A stretch of 45,451 nucleotides of DNA. Origin: an uncultured bacterium (GTDB lineage Bacteria; Planctomycetota; UBA1135). The stretch is from contig CALFOT010000088.1 of the NCBI GenBank assembly GCA_937919925.1, positions 1 through 45,451 of the forward strand, given 5' to 3'. Numbering within the stretch: position 1 is the stretch's first letter; every line of letters begins with the position of its first letter. The notes below the pieces were generated by a model, which had not been told where the DNA came from, made no database searches, and was given only the letters and a program-made list of their open reading frames with translations. This document shows positions 33,943 through 43,740 of the stretch, piece after piece. A program made the translations under genes and the position numbers.

Positions 33943-36938
33943 ATCCTTCCGAATCCACACAGCGCTACTGGCGTAGTATCCACGATCTTGAGCAGACGCC
34001 CGAGTTCGCGGCAATGCAAAACAATGAGTTCGCGGGTGAGACCACCCAAGAATGGACCACCACTTCGCGGCGCCGCTTCATCCAGTTGATGGGCGCTTCG
34101 GTGGCTTTGGCAACGGCAACTAGTTGTCGTTGGAAGGAAGAGAAGCTGCTGCCGATGGTCGATCGCGATCCTGGTTTAAACCCAGGCGCACCGAAAAGCT
34201 TCGCCTCGATTCTTGATTCCGACGGCTTCGCTGTAGGAGTCAAAGTTACGAGCTTCGATGGCCGCCCCACCAAGATTGAAGGTAATCCGCTGCACCCGGA
34301 GTCGCTCGGTGCTACTTCTACCTTCGCTCAAGCCGCTACGCTCGGTCTATACGATCCAGACCGCAGTCGTTCGGTGATTCAGCATCAAGCTGGTGTTGCG
34401 GTGGATAAAACCGCTGCTGATTTTGCTGCAGTCACTGCCGCCATCGCCGCCAAGCAGGGAGCTGGCGGAGCTGGCATCGCCATTTTGGCGGAACCGACGG
34501 CGTCGCCATCGATGTTGCGCTTGAAGGAAGCTGTTTTGCAGGCTTTCCCGCAGGCAACTTGGCTGGACTACTCGCCGATCGCGCGCGATAACGAAGTCGC
34601 AGGCTGTCGTTTGGCTTTTGCGGTTAGCGCGCGCCCGCATTACAACATGAGTGAAGCCAAGATCATCGTCGCTCTCGATGATGATTTTCTTTACGAAGGT
34701 CCCTCGGCCTTGCGCCTGACGCGCGAAGTGACCGCGCGCCGCAAGCCGGAAGCTGGCTGGATGAATCGTATTTACGCGATTGAATCCAACTTCACCTTGA
34801 GTGGTGGATTTGCGGATCACCGCCTGCCACTGCGTAGCTCCGAAATCGGCGCCTTTGTGCAAGCTCTGAGCGCGAAGATTTCTGGCGGTACGGTGCCAGC
34901 GCTTTCCGCCGCGGGTGCCGACGCCATGCTCACTGCGATTGCGAGTGACCTGAAAGCCAATCCCGGCGCGTGCATCCTTACTTGTGGTCCGAATCAACCG
35001 CCCGAAGTGCACGCCCACGTGCAAGCGCTCAACGTGTCGCTCGGCGCCAAAGGCAAAACCGTGAACTACATGCCGGCGTTGGCGAACAACTCCGGAATGG
35101 CTGCTACCAAAGAGTTTGTTGCCAAGATGAATGCTGGCGGGATTACCGATTTGGTGATGCTCGGCGGCAACCCGGTTTACAACATGCCGGCTGATTTGGA
35201 TTTCGCCGGCGCACTTGGCAAAGTTGCCAACAGCGTGCACCTGAGTTTGTACCTGGATGAAACTTCTCTGTTGTCCACTTGGCACGCGCCACTTGCTCAC
35301 CAGTTGGAGTCTTGGACCGATGGGGCCACTCCAACTGGAGTGGTGTCGATTGGTCAACCGTTGATCAATCCGCTGTGGGGTGGCTTGTCGGCCACAGAAT
35401 TACTTACGCGCTTGCTTAACAATCCGCAAAGTTCCCAGGAAATCGTCAAAGCGACTTCTGGCCTCGGCGAAACCGCTTGGCGTAAAGCTCTGCACGACGG
35501 CATTGTTGCCGGCACCGGAGCGCAGCCGCTGCGGGTAAAAACCAGAGAGAGTTTGCCCGCTTTACCAGCACCGTTGGCAGGCATGGAGTTGAGCTTCATT
35601 CCGCACTTCGCGGTGCGCGATGGCCGCTACGCCAACCTTGGTTGGTTGCAGGAGCTACCAGACCCAATGACCAAGCTCACTTGGGATAACGCGGCGCTGA
35701 TTTCTTTCGCAACCGCAGCGCGCCTTGGGGTGAAGCATGAAACGTTGATGAACCTCAGCGTGGATGGGCGCAGTCTCGAGGTTGCCGCTTATCTGATGCC
35801 AGGCCACGCGGATGACGCTATCACTTTGCCAGTTGGTTTTGGCCGCACTGCCGCAGGGCATGTTGCTGGCCTCAATGACGACAATGTGGAAACGGTTGGT
35901 TTTGATAGCTACAAACTGCGCGGTTCTACAAGCATGTTTATTGCGGCCGTCAGCGTGACCGCTACCAACCTGAGTTACCGCCTCGCTACCACTCAAGATC
36001 ACTTTGCGATGGACGAGATCGGCACCGAAGGGAGCCAGAGTCGTCTGCCGAGCTTGGTCAAGGAAGCGACCGCCAGCGAATACGCGAGTAATTCAAAGTT
36101 CGCCAAACACGCCGCCGATTTCTGGGGCGACGAAACTACTTTGTGGCAGGAACTTGATTCGCAAAAGGACACCAACCATAAGTGGGGGATGGCCATCGAT
36201 TTGAGTTCGTGTACTGGCTGCGGTAGTTGCACCATTGCTTGCCAATCCGAAAACAACATTTCGGTTGTTGGCAAAGAGCAAGTGTTGCGCGGCCGCGAGA
36301 TGGGTTGGATTCGTTTGGACCGTTACTTCCTTGGTAGTGCAGAAAATCCTAAGGCCATCAATCAGCCGATTAACTGCGCGCATTGTGAAATGGCGCCTTG
36401 TGAATCGGTATGCCCGGTTGCGGCAACCACGCACAGCGAAGAAGGTCTCAACGACATGGTCTACAACCGTTGTATCGGCACTCGGTACTGCGCGAACAAC
36501 TGCCCGTACAAAGTACGTCGCTTTAACTTCTTCAACTTCAACAAAGATGCCGCGCAAGAGGGTAACGAAGTGTTGAAGATGGTTGCCAACCCGGATGTAA
36601 CCGTCCGCGATCGCGGAGTCATGGAGAAGTGCACTTTCTGCGTGCAACGCATCGAGCGCGCGCGGATTAACACCCGAAACGTAGATCGCAGCACCCATAT
36701 CGAAGATGGCGTGATCAAGACCGCTTGCGAGCAGGCTTGCCCCGCCAACGCGATTGTGTTTGGCGACTTACTGGATAAAGATAGTCGTGTGTTAAAGGCG
36801 CAATCGCAGGACCGGGCCTACAAGCTGCTGGTCGAGCTTAACAACAAACCGCGTATCAGTTTCTTGGCGCGTATTCGCAACCCGCATCCATCTTTAGAGG
36901 CTCACGAAGTCACTGAGGAGGTCGTCAACCATGGCTAG
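33939..36938 (+). CDS. actB: Alternative complex III subunit ActB, molybdopterin-like plus Fe-S domains
   Basis: The start is the ATG at 33939, overlapping the ActA stop. The N-terminus has a short leader, then a twin-arginine signal ([21 protein letters not shown]) whose last Cys may be lipidated. Residues about 75-740 are the molybdopterin-oxidoreductase-like domain, which in ACIII holds no molybdenum. Residues about 750-970 are the ferredoxin domain: [11 protein letters not shown] (C758-C768), [25 protein letters not shown] (C845, C851, C855, with T848 in place of the usual Cys) and CTFC...CEQACP. The three-cysteine set should hold a [3Fe-4S] cluster, as known for ActB. The fused, full-length form is the standard one. 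An SD (AGGAGGT) for ActC lies in its last codons. Confidence 0.95.
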   Translation: MNPSESTQRYWRSIHDLEQTPEFAAMQNNEFAGETTQEWTTTSRRRFIQLMGASVALATATSCRWKEEKLLPMVDRDPGLNPGAPKSFASILDSDGFAVGVKVTSFDGRPTKIEGNPLHPESLGATSTFAQAATLGLYDPDRSRSVIQHQAGVAVDKTAADFAAVTAAIAAKQGAGGAGIAILAEPTASPSMLRLKEAVLQAFPQATWLDYSPIARDNEVAGCRLAFAVSARPHYNMSEAKIIVALDDDFLYEGPSALRLTREVTARRKPEAGWMNRIYAIESNFTLSGGFADHRLPLRSSEIGAFVQALSAKISGGTVPALSAAGADAMLTAIASDLKANPGACILTCGPNQPPEVHAHVQALNVSLGAKGKTVNYMPALANNSGMAATKEFVAKMNAGGITDLVMLGGNPVYNMPADLDFAGALGKVANSVHLSLYLDETSLLSTWHAPLAHQLESWTDGATPTGVVSIGQPLINPLWGGLSATELLTRLLNNPQSSQEIVKATSGLGETAWRKALHDGIVAGTGAQPLRVKTRESLPALPAPLAGMELSFIPHFAVRDGRYANLGWLQELPDPMTKLTWDNAALISFATAARLGVKHETLMNLSVDGRSLEVAAYLMPGHADDAITLPVGFGRTAAGHVAGLNDDNVETVGFDSYKLRGSTSMFIAAVSVTATNLSYRLATTQDHFAMDEIGTEGSQSRLPSLVKEATASEYASNSKFAKHAADFWGDETTLWQELDSQKDTNHKWGMAIDLSSCTGCGSCTIACQSENNISVVGKEQVLRGREMGWIRLDRYFLGSAENPKAINQPINCAHCEMAPCESVCPVAATTHSEEGLNDMVYNRCIGTRYCANNCPYKVRRFNFFNFNKDAAQEGNEVLKMVANPDVTVRDRGVMEKCTFCVQRIERARINTRNVDRSTHIEDGVIKTACEQACPANAIVFGDLLDKDSRVLKAQSQDRAYKLLVELNNKPRISFLARIRNPHPSLEAHEVTEEVVNHG

Positions 36939-38325
36939 TTCGGTAATCCCCGCGTCTATCGATCACGAGGACATTTTCCCGGCGGCGCTAGTTCAGGGTG
37001 ATAACACTTTGCACTCCGTCACCGAAATGGTGTGTGGGGTGTTGGAAGCGCCCAAACCACCGAAATCCTGGTACGTGATTTTCACCATTGCCGTCGCTTT
37101 GCTCGGCGTGCTCGGTGCGATGATTGTTTACTTGGTTACCACTGGTGTAGGTGTTTGGGGTAACAACCAGCCGGTCGCCTGGGGGTGGCCGATTGTGAAC
37201 TTCGTGTTCTGGGTTGGTATCGGTCACGCCGGTACGCTCATTTCTGCAGTGCTGTTTTTGTTCCGCCAAGACTGGCGCACAGGCATTAACCGCTTCGCGG
37301 AGGCGATGACAATCTTCGCGGTGGTTTGTGCAGGTATGTTCCCCGCCATTCACGTCGGTCGGATCTGGGTAATCTGGTGGGTGTTCCCGATTCCTAACCA
37401 AATGAGTATGTGGCCGAACTTCCGATCGCCGTTGCTTTGGGACGTTTTCGCGGTTTCCACTTACTTTTCGGTTTCTTTGCTGTTTTGGTACATGGGTTTG
37501 GTTCCTGACCTTGCCACCGTGCGCGATCGCGCCAAGACCAAAGCCCGCCGCTTCTGGTATGGCCTGTTTTCCCTCGGTTGGACTGGATCGAACCGTCATT
37601 GGCACCGTTACGAACGCGCCTATTTGATTTTGGCTGCGCTCGCAACGCCACTGGTACTTTCGGTGCACTCGGTGGTTTCCTTCGACTTCGCCACTTCACA
37701 GTTACCAGGTTGGCACACCACGATTTTGCCGCCTTACTTTGTGGCTGGCGCAATCTTCTCTGGTTTCGCGATGGTGCTGACTCTCTCGATTCCAGCACGC
37801 AAAATGTTCGGCCTCGAAGACTTGATTACCGCGCGTCATATTGAAAATATGTGCAAGGTCATCATGGCAACCGGCATGATGGTTGGTTACGCCTACTCCA
37901 TGGAGTTCTTCATGGCGTGGTACTCCGGCAACACCTACGAAGGCTTTGCTTTTGTGAACCGTGCCTTTGGTCCCTACTGGTGGGGCTACTGGATCATGGT
38001 GAGCTGCAACGTTCTATCGCCGCAAATCTTTTGGTTCAAGAAGGCGCGCAAAAATTTGTACATCGTGTTCATCATTTCGATTTTCGTAAACATCGGCATG
38101 TGGTTCGAACGCTTTGTGATTGTGGTCACATCGCTAAACCGCGATTTCTTGCCTTCGAGCTGGCATTACTTCAGCCCGACTTGGGTCGACGTCCTTACCT
38201 TGATGGGTAGCTTCGGCCTGTTCTTCACTCTGTTCATGCTCTTCTGCCGCTATCTGCCACAGATTGCGATTTCGGAAGTGAAGAACGTCATGCCTCAGGC
38301 TCACCCTCACCTCGACAATCATTAG
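36931..38325 (+). CDS. actC: Alternative complex III membrane subunit ActC (NrfD-like)
   Basis: ActC is the quinol-binding integral membrane subunit of ACIII. The ATG at 36931 lies 8 nt after AGGAGGT and overlaps the end of ActB by 8 nt. The 464-residue protein has about ten helices. [23 protein letters not shown] (here named by the core NNQPVAWGW), [19 protein letters not shown]-type [10 protein letters not shown] and [15 protein letters not shown] are signature segments of ActC. The periplasmic loops carry conserved aromatic and charged residues, and H104 in the GIGHAG helix lies in the region proposed to bind quinol. It resembles ActF in fold but not in these motifs, and is distinct from the DsrP-type protein at 15763. 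Confidence 0.95.
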   Translation: MASSVIPASIDHEDIFPAALVQGDNTLHSVTEMVCGVLEAPKPPKSWYVIFTIAVALLGVLGAMIVYLVTTGVGVWGNNQPVAWGWPIVNFVFWVGIGHAGTLISAVLFLFRQDWRTGINRFAEAMTIFAVVCAGMFPAIHVGRIWVIWWVFPIPNQMSMWPNFRSPLLWDVFAVSTYFSVSLLFWYMGLVPDLATVRDRAKTKARRFWYGLFSLGWTGSNRHWHRYERAYLILAALATPLVLSVHSVVSFDFATSQLPGWHTTILPPYFVAGAIFSGFAMVLTLSIPARKMFGLEDLITARHIENMCKVIMATGMMVGYAYSMEFFMAWYSGNTYEGFAFVNRAFGPYWWGYWIMVSCNVLSPQIFWFKKARKNLYIVFIISIFVNIGMWFERFVIVVTSLNRDFLPSSWHYFSPTWVDVLTLMGSFGLFFTLFMLFCRYLPQIAISEVKNVMPQAHPHLDNH

Positions 38326-38337
38326 GAGGGCAGCAAA

Positions 38338-39828
38338 ATGACCAACGACAAAAACTTCTACGGTGTGCTGGCCGAATTCGAAGACCCGACCGCCCTTTGC
38401 AAAGGTGCCGAGCGGGTGCGCGATGCGGGCTACAAAAACTGGGACTGCCACTCGCCGTTTCCGGTCCACGGCCTTGATGATTGCATGGGTGTGAAGTTCA
38501 CGCGCTTGCCATGGATTGTCCTCGCGATGGGAATTACTGGCCTTGCCGCAGGTGTCTGGTTGCAGTGGTGGACCAACGCGGTGGATTACCCATACGATAT
38601 TTCCGGCAAACCGGTTTGGTCGTTGCCAGCGAATGTCCCGGTGATTTTCGAAGTCACCGTGTTGTTCTCCGCCTTCACGGCATTCTTTGCCATGTGGGGC
38701 ATCAATGGGTTACCCCGTTGGTACCACCCACTGTTCCGCAAGAGCAGTTTTGCCAAAGCCACTGATGACGGTTTCTTTTTGGCGATTGAAGCAAAGGATC
38801 CAAACTTTGCATTGGATCGCACCAGCGATTTCTTGAACACCATTGGTGCGAAGACGGTCGAAGAAGTGCGTGAAGCTGATGAGCCTGCTGGGTTACCAGC
38901 AGCCATCAAAGCCAAGCTGTGGATAACCGCAGCGGCTTTGTTGGTGCCCATGGCCATGGTTTACTCGTCGTGGGATGCCACTACCACACAACCGCGGGTG
39001 CACATCATCAAAGACATGGATAAGCAAGATCGCTTCCGTGCTCAAGGGCAGACAACCTTGTTTGCAGATGGTCGGATGTCGCGTGCGCAGGTCGTCGGTA
39101 CGGTTGCCGAAGATCAATGGTTTGAGGATTCCTCTTTTGTTAGCGGGAAAGATGGCGACAACTACCTCACAAAGATGCCGGCTGCGATTGTTGTCGATAG
39201 CGATTTCATCCTTGATGGTCAGAAGAATTTTGAAATCTTCTGCAGCCCGTGTCACGGCGCGCAAGGCGCTGGCGACGGCATGATTCATCAGCGTGCAGTC
39301 ACTTTGGCTGCGCAAGGTCTGGCGGTATGGGTGCAACCCACCAACTTGACCATCAAACGCATCATGGATATGGAAGATGGCAAGCTATTCGAAACCATCT
39401 CTAATGGCTTGAACACCATGCCCCATTACGCTGCGCAAATTCCTCTGGAAGAGAGATGGGCTATTATTGCCTACGTACGTGCCTTGCAGCAACAGTACGG
39501 AGATACCAGCCTCAGTGCTGAAGAACTAGCCGTCATGACTCCAGCGGCACGCGGCGATCTCATTCTCAAGCAACAAGGTTGCACCGCTTGCCACACCACG
39601 GATGGAACGCCGCTGGTCGGCCCTTCCTACAAGGGTTTGATTGGCAGCGAAGTGCCTCTCATCTCCGGTGAAACGGTAATTGCTGATTTGGCGTATATCA
39701 CCGAATCTTTGCGCGAGCCACTGGCCTCAGCACGTGTCGGCGCCCTCGCCGGTGTCATGCTGCCATTCCCACAACTCACCGACGCAGAGATTGCAGATAT
39801 CTTCGCGTTCCTTAGCACACTGAAGTAG
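38338..39828 (+). CDS. actDE: Fused ActD-ActE-cytochrome c protein of alternative complex III
   Basis: An AGGAGGG seven bases upstream marks the start. Residues 1 to about 190 are ActD (DUF3341): NFYGVLAEFEDPTALCKGAERV, two helices at 58-77 and 101-120, GINGLPRWYHPLF, and DDGFFLAIEAKDP. A third helix (194-211) leads to the periplasm. Residues about 285-390 are ActE, a cytochrome c with CSPCH (C302, C305, H306), GLNTMPHYAAQI carrying the probable distal Met, and ERWAIIAYVRALQ. A further cytochrome c domain (about 395-496) has CTACH (C415, C418, H419) and resembles the cytochrome domain of CoxB at 42728. ActD and ActE are usually separate, and ActE carries one heme. This triple fusion would tether the electron exit to the membrane. 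Confidence 0.9.
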   Translation: MTNDKNFYGVLAEFEDPTALCKGAERVRDAGYKNWDCHSPFPVHGLDDCMGVKFTRLPWIVLAMGITGLAAGVWLQWWTNAVDYPYDISGKPVWSLPANVPVIFEVTVLFSAFTAFFAMWGINGLPRWYHPLFRKSSFAKATDDGFFLAIEAKDPNFALDRTSDFLNTIGAKTVEEVREADEPAGLPAAIKAKLWITAAALLVPMAMVYSSWDATTTQPRVHIIKDMDKQDRFRAQGQTTLFADGRMSRAQVVGTVAEDQWFEDSSFVSGKDGDNYLTKMPAAIVVDSDFILDGQKNFEIFCSPCHGAQGAGDGMIHQRAVTLAAQGLAVWVQPTNLTIKRIMDMEDGKLFETISNGLNTMPHYAAQIPLEERWAIIAYVRALQQQYGDTSLSAEELAVMTPAARGDLILKQQGCTACHTTDGTPLVGPSYKGLIGSEVPLISGETVIADLAYITESLREPLASARVGALAGVMLPFPQLTDAEIADIFAFLSTLK

Positions 39829-39837
39829 GGCTGAAAA

Positions 39838-41163
39838 ATGAGTTCCCATCCCATTTCTCTCGAAGGCGATAACCAAGCCGGTGATTTGTCACCGAAGGTT
39901 GCGCGCTTCGGTCTTGGCCTTGCCGTGGTTGGTCTCGGCGTTGGTGCTGCGCTCGGCTTTTTGTCGAACGATCACGACGGCTACAGCCACTTTTGGTTCG
40001 CTTACCTGATTGCGTTTTGCTTTGTGTTGACCATCGTGCTGGGCACTTTGTTTTTCAACATCATTCAGCATTTGGTCAACGCGCATTGGAGCGTGTCGGT
40101 GCGACGTTTGTCCGAGCTGACTATGGCCAACATTCCGCTGCTCGCGATTTTCGCGTTGCCGTTGTTGGTGCCGCTGTTTTCCGACGACGTGGAGCTCTGG
40201 AAATGGGCTGCGATGAGCGCCGAGCACCAGGGAGTTGCCGAAATGGCCCACGATGTGGCGCAGGATGCCGCTGCAGCTCCGCATGATTTGGCTACCGAGC
40301 TGGAGCACGTGGAACATCAGCATTTTGTGTCGCACAAGTTCCCTTTCCTGAACCGCAATTTCTTTGCCTTGCGGGTGCTGGCTTACTTCCTGCTCTGGTG
40401 GGGGATGGCTAGGTTCTTTTTTAGGAAGTCCGTGGCGCAAGATACGGCCGAGGGTATTGCGCCAACTTTAAGCATGAAGCGCGTGTCGGCGGTGGCGGTG
40501 ATTTTGTTCGCCTTCACGATCAGCTTTTTCGCCTTTGACATGCTGATGTCGCTCGATGAAACATGGTTCAGCACCATCTTTGGCGTGTACATTTTCGCCG
40601 GTTCCTATCTCAGTGCGGTTTGCTGGCTGGTTGTGATGGCGAAGTTCCTGCACAGCACAGGACGCCTGACCAAGGTGGTCAGCGATGAGCATTTCCATGA
40701 CCTTGGCAAGTGGATGTTTGCATTCACTTTCTTCTGGGGCTATATCGCGTTCTCGCAGTTTATGCTGATCTGGTACGCGAACATTCCCGAGGAAACCCAC
40801 TTCTTCGCCGCACGTTTAACTAGCTCCTGGAGCGGCTGGACCTGGTGTTTGCTGATTTTCCACTTCATCATTCCGTTCGGCGGTTTGCTGTCTAGGCACG
40901 TGAAGCGCAACACCAATGTGTTGATGTACTGGGCCATCTACATGCTCATCATGCACTGGGTTGATATGTATTGGCTTGCCATGCCGAACTACCAACGTGG
41001 TGAAGTTGGTGCCGGTAACCCGTTCGGTGCGATGGAAGTCCTGCTGGCCGTCGGCATGCTTGGTGTGCTGATTTTCGGGATTGGCAGAAAGTCTGCTGCT
41101 CAGGCATTGCTGCCGCTGCGTGATCCGCTGCTCGGCAAGTGCCTCAAGTTTAAGAACCTGTAG
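39838..41163 (+). CDS. actF: Alternative complex III membrane subunit ActF
   Basis: ActF is the second large membrane subunit of ACIII, related in fold to ActC. The 441-residue protein has about ten helices. LVNAHWSVSVRRLSE (80-94), SFFAFDMLMSLDETWFSTIFGVYIFAG (quoted by its core, MSLDETWFSTIFGVY) and HDLGKWMFAFTFFWGYIAFSQ (core GKWMFAFTFFWGYIAF) are conserved in the family. The loop at about 140-170 is rich in His and acidic residues and is not conserved to my knowledge. It may take part in proton or metal interactions, but this is guesswork. The gene starts 9 nt after the ActDE stop and closes the ACIII operon; a small hairpin (GGCCG/CGGCC, 41169-41182) follows the stop. Confidence 0.94.
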   Translation: MSSHPISLEGDNQAGDLSPKVARFGLGLAVVGLGVGAALGFLSNDHDGYSHFWFAYLIAFCFVLTIVLGTLFFNIIQHLVNAHWSVSVRRLSELTMANIPLLAIFALPLLVPLFSDDVELWKWAAMSAEHQGVAEMAHDVAQDAAAAPHDLATELEHVEHQHFVSHKFPFLNRNFFALRVLAYFLLWWGMARFFFRKSVAQDTAEGIAPTLSMKRVSAVAVILFAFTISFFAFDMLMSLDETWFSTIFGVYIFAGSYLSAVCWLVVMAKFLHSTGRLTKVVSDEHFHDLGKWMFAFTFFWGYIAFSQFMLIWYANIPEETHFFAARLTSSWSGWTWCLLIFHFIIPFGGLLSRHVKRNTNVLMYWAIYMLIMHWVDMYWLAMPNYQRGEVGAGNPFGAMEVLLAVGMLGVLIFGIGRKSAAQALLPLRDPLLGKCLKFKNL

Positions 41164-41634
41164 TAAGGGGCCGAATGCGGCCTAGCTCGCGCGCTCCGCA
41201 AGAGCGGGAATACGCCATAAAGTCGCGCCGTAGCTAGCCGCCTCGGCCTGGGAGCATTGGATGTTTTTGCGGAGGAAGGGTCAGTGAAAGTGGATCAGGG
41301 AGAAGATGCTGACGTGGTCCCCATTTCCGTATTCCATCCAAGGCAATAACTAGCAGCGCCACAGCGCCAAGGGGAAAAGAGCGTCGGTAGGAAGATGATG
41401 TGTGGTTTTGCAAAGTGATGTGTTCGATTCTTGACCCATTGGCACACAGCAACTAAGACCGTTACGATTCTCTCCAATCTGAGGCATTTAAAGCGAATTT
41501 GGAGTCGTCTGTAGGCTAATCATTAACTTGATTTTATTACAGTTTTATGCGACGATTTCACGCCCAATCCGTGCAAGTCCCTATCACGAAAGGGTTCACA
41601 TTCGTCCCCCGGCACGGCTACCTCTCCCTAAAAC
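41164..41634. other. 471-nt intergenic region between the ACIII and oxidase genes
   Basis: I see no convincing gene here. It opens with a short hairpin (GGCCG, 41169-41173, with CGGCC, 41178-41182), which could end the ACIII transcript. A second small hairpin (CGCTC/GAGCG) follows. The middle contains a direct repeat of GATGTGT about 18 nt apart near 41395-41430. The last 120 nt become AT-rich (around 41490-41550), where a promoter for the oxidase genes would be expected, but I cannot fit a convincing -35/-10 pair. Minus-strand frames of 60-72 codons look like chance. A structured leader RNA is possible but not shown. Confidence 0.5.
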
Positions 41635-41850
41635 ATGGCACTCGAATCCGATACGCCCGACGCGCGCAACTTGGTCACCATTGGCCTGGTGAGCATTTTC
41701 GTAACCATTGCGATTACTTATTACGTGATCGGCCTCACCCACAGTGAACGCTTGGAACTGCAGGCTAGCCGCGCGGCGTCCACGGCTACGGCGGCGCCCG
41801 CGATGAGTGAAGAGGCCAAGCAAGCCGTCATCCAAAAGTACGCACACTGA
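41635..41850 (+). CDS. Small membrane protein at the head of the caa3 oxidase genes
   Basis: This 71-residue protein has one clear membrane helix (about 13-33, LVTIGLVSIFVTIAITYYVIG). A short outer region with many Ala and Thr and a charged tail (MSEEAKQAVIQKYAH) follow. It lies 11 nt before the SCO gene and in the same direction. I do not recognise the family. Position and shape suggest an accessory subunit or assembly factor of either ACIII (compare the small ActG-type subunit) or the oxidase; neither is proven. Coding is supported by the well-placed helix and gene spacing, but the ribosome binding site is weak. Confidence 0.6.
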   Translation: MALESDTPDARNLVTIGLVSIFVTIAITYYVIGLTHSERLELQASRAASTATAAPAMSEEAKQAVIQKYAH

Positions 41851-41861
41851 GTTGCGAAGAG

Positions 41862-42731
41862 ATGGCACGCACCCAATTCACATCGCTGTTGTTATCCGTT
41901 TTTATGACGGGTGGCTTCGCCGCTGTTGCGTTGGGGCAGCAATCCAATTTTGATCCAGCGAATTCCGGGCAGGCGGCAGATTTTCAGCCAGCCGTTTTGG
42001 ATAATGTTGGGGTTGAGGAACAGTTGCGTGCGCAAGTGCCGGTGGATTTAATTTTCCATGACCCACTCGGCAACTCTGTTCGCCTTGGGGATTTATTCGA
42101 TGGCGAGCGTCCGGTGATTCTCACGTTGAACTACGCGAGTTGTCCGCAGCTTTGCGGTTTACAGCTCAACGGTTTTGTGAAAACGCTCGAGGCCATGGAA
42201 GACTGGACCGTGGGCGATCAGTTTCGTGTGGTCACTGTCAGTTTAGACCCGACGGAGAGTGCCCAGCGCTCGGGGGATTTCCGCGATAAGCTGCTCGAAA
42301 ATTATGGTCGCCGCGAACAAGCCCAAAGTGGCTGGTCTTTTCTGCGTGGCAGTGAGGAAGATATTCGCCAGCTCGCCAAGGTGATTGGCTTTCATTACAA
42401 CTTCATCGCGAGTAAAGGCGAGTATGCGCATCCAGCGGTACTCACTTTGCTGAATCCCAAGGGCCAAGTTGCGCGTTACTTATATGGCATTGATTTTAAG
42501 CCCAGCACACTGCGGCTTTCCCTTTCCGAGACCGCTGCATCCAAGTTTGTCTCAACCTTCGACGCATTCATTTTGCGTTGTTTCGTGTACGACGCGGGGT
42601 CGGGCTCCTTCGTCGCAAATGCATGGGATATCACACGTTTTGTGGTCTCTTTTTTAGCCCTGCTCCTCTTCGCGTTTCTAGGCTGGTTGTTCTGGATGGA
42701 GCGCAAGACCCGTAAATTAAAAGCGGCATGA
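41862..42731 (+). CDS. SCO1/SenC-family copper chaperone
   Basis: SCO proteins deliver copper to, or reduce, the CuA site of cytochrome oxidase subunit II. A signal peptide (MARTQFTSLLLSVFMTGGFAAVALGQ start) leads to a periplasmic thioredoxin-fold domain with the copper ligands C94 and C98 (CPQLC) and H190 in YAHPAVL. The classic motif is CPxxC with three residues between cysteines, as here. A C-terminal membrane helix (about 258-279, FVVSFLALLLFAFLGWLFW) and a basic tail anchor it, which differs from the common N-terminal anchor of SCO1. Its stop overlaps the CoxB start by ATGA, tying it to the oxidase whose CuA centre it would serve. Confidence 0.92.
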   Translation: MARTQFTSLLLSVFMTGGFAAVALGQQSNFDPANSGQAADFQPAVLDNVGVEEQLRAQVPVDLIFHDPLGNSVRLGDLFDGERPVILTLNYASCPQLCGLQLNGFVKTLEAMEDWTVGDQFRVVTVSLDPTESAQRSGDFRDKLLENYGRREQAQSGWSFLRGSEEDIRQLAKVIGFHYNFIASKGEYAHPAVLTLLNPKGQVARYLYGIDFKPSTLRLSLSETAASKFVSTFDAFILRCFVYDAGSGSFVANAWDITRFVVSFLALLLFAFLGWLFWMERKTRKLKAA

Positions 42732-43729
42732 ACTCCCTGAATCTGTTGGCACTGACCCAGAGCGGGACAGAATCATTCTGGTTTCCAAGCCAGGCATCCA
42801 CCACCGCTGCGCGGGTGGATAATCTGTTCTACTTCATTTTTTACGTCTCGTTATTTGCGTTTATCGCAATCATCGTGGCCACAATCCTCTTTTCCATCAA
42901 GTATCGCCGCACGCGTGTCGGTATGGAACCGCAAGATAGCCCGCATCACTCGACTCGCATTGAGATTGTTTGGTCGGTGATTCCGTCGCTGTTCATGGTG
43001 GCCATGTTTTGGTACGGCTTCAAAGACTTCGTCGATCGGCGGAACCCGCCCGCGGATGCTTATCAGATTTCTGCAGTAGGGCAAAAGTGGAGCTGGACTT
43101 TCAACTACCCCAATGGCGCGGTTACGAATGGTGGCGATGCGGCCATCGATGATGGCGAAGGCCTCGTGGTGCCATTAGGCCAAGCAGTTGTGATGCGTTT
43201 GGAATCTACAGACGTGCTGCATTCCTTCTTCGTGCCGGCGTTTCGCGTCAAGCAAGATGCAGTTCCTGGTCGCTATGCTTATGTGTGGTTTGAAGCTACG
43301 GAGCTCGGCACCTTCCCTCTTTACTGTGCCGAATATTGTGGCACCAAGCACTCACGCATGCTCGCTACGGTCACCGTCAAGAGTCAGCAAGACTTTGATG
43401 CGTGGGTTTTGAAAGCTGCGGATGATTCCGATCTTCCGCCGATGGAACGCGGCAAGAAGCTGTTCAGCGTGAAGGGTTGTATTGCTTGCCATAACACTCA
43501 AGGCGTACGTGGCATCGGCCCCGCACTCAATGGGGTTTACGGCAAACAAGAAACCCTGATGGGTGGCGCCACCGTTACGGTCGACGACAACTACATCCGC
43601 GAATCCCTGCTCGACCCTCAGGCCAAGATTGTAGACACCTTCGGAGCTACTCCAATGACTTCCTTCGCCGGCCAACTTTCCGATGACGACATCAGTGCGA
43701 TCATCGCTTACCTCAAGTCGCTGAACTAG
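42728..43729 (+). CDS. coxB: Cytochrome c oxidase subunit II with fused cytochrome c (caa3 type)
   Basis: Subunit II receives electrons at CuA and passes them to subunit I. Two N-terminal membrane helices (about 36-58 and 80-100) are followed by the cupredoxin domain. CuA ligands are H165 (DVLHSFF), C200, E202, C204, H208 and M211 ([12 protein letters not shown]), and WSWTF carries the aromatic patch for electron entry. A cytochrome c domain is fused at the C-terminus with CIACH (C251, C254, H255) and a later Met in TPMTSFAG as probable distal ligand. This makes it a caa3-type oxidase, able to accept electrons directly from ACIII. The start overlaps the SCO stop by 4 nt, and coxA follows 11 nt later. 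Confidence 0.95.
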   Translation: MNSLNLLALTQSGTESFWFPSQASTTAARVDNLFYFIFYVSLFAFIAIIVATILFSIKYRRTRVGMEPQDSPHHSTRIEIVWSVIPSLFMVAMFWYGFKDFVDRRNPPADAYQISAVGQKWSWTFNYPNGAVTNGGDAAIDDGEGLVVPLGQAVVMRLESTDVLHSFFVPAFRVKQDAVPGRYAYVWFEATELGTFPLYCAEYCGTKHSRMLATVTVKSQQDFDAWVLKAADDSDLPPMERGKKLFSVKGCIACHNTQGVRGIGPALNGVYGKQETLMGGATVTVDDNYIRESLLDPQAKIVDTFGATPMTSFAGQLSDDDISAIIAYLKSLN

Positions 43730-43740
43730 GGAGCATATCT

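Noticed and set aside
34347..35357. 336-codon open frame antisense to actB
   Set aside because: It lies wholly inside a well-supported gene and translates to an Arg/His-rich sequence with no recognisable family or membrane or signal pattern.
38740..38790. SSFAKATDDG segment in ActD, similar to translated interspersed repeats in some genomes
   Set aside because: ActD homologues have a comparable stretch (F-x-R/K-A-x-x-D-x-FFL-x-IEA) at the same place, so it is native sequence and not an inserted repeat.
41390..41450. TTCGATTC string resembling a tRNA T-loop in the ACIII/oxidase gap
   Set aside because: The flanking bases do not form a 5-bp T-stem, and no acceptor or anticodon arm can be found around it.
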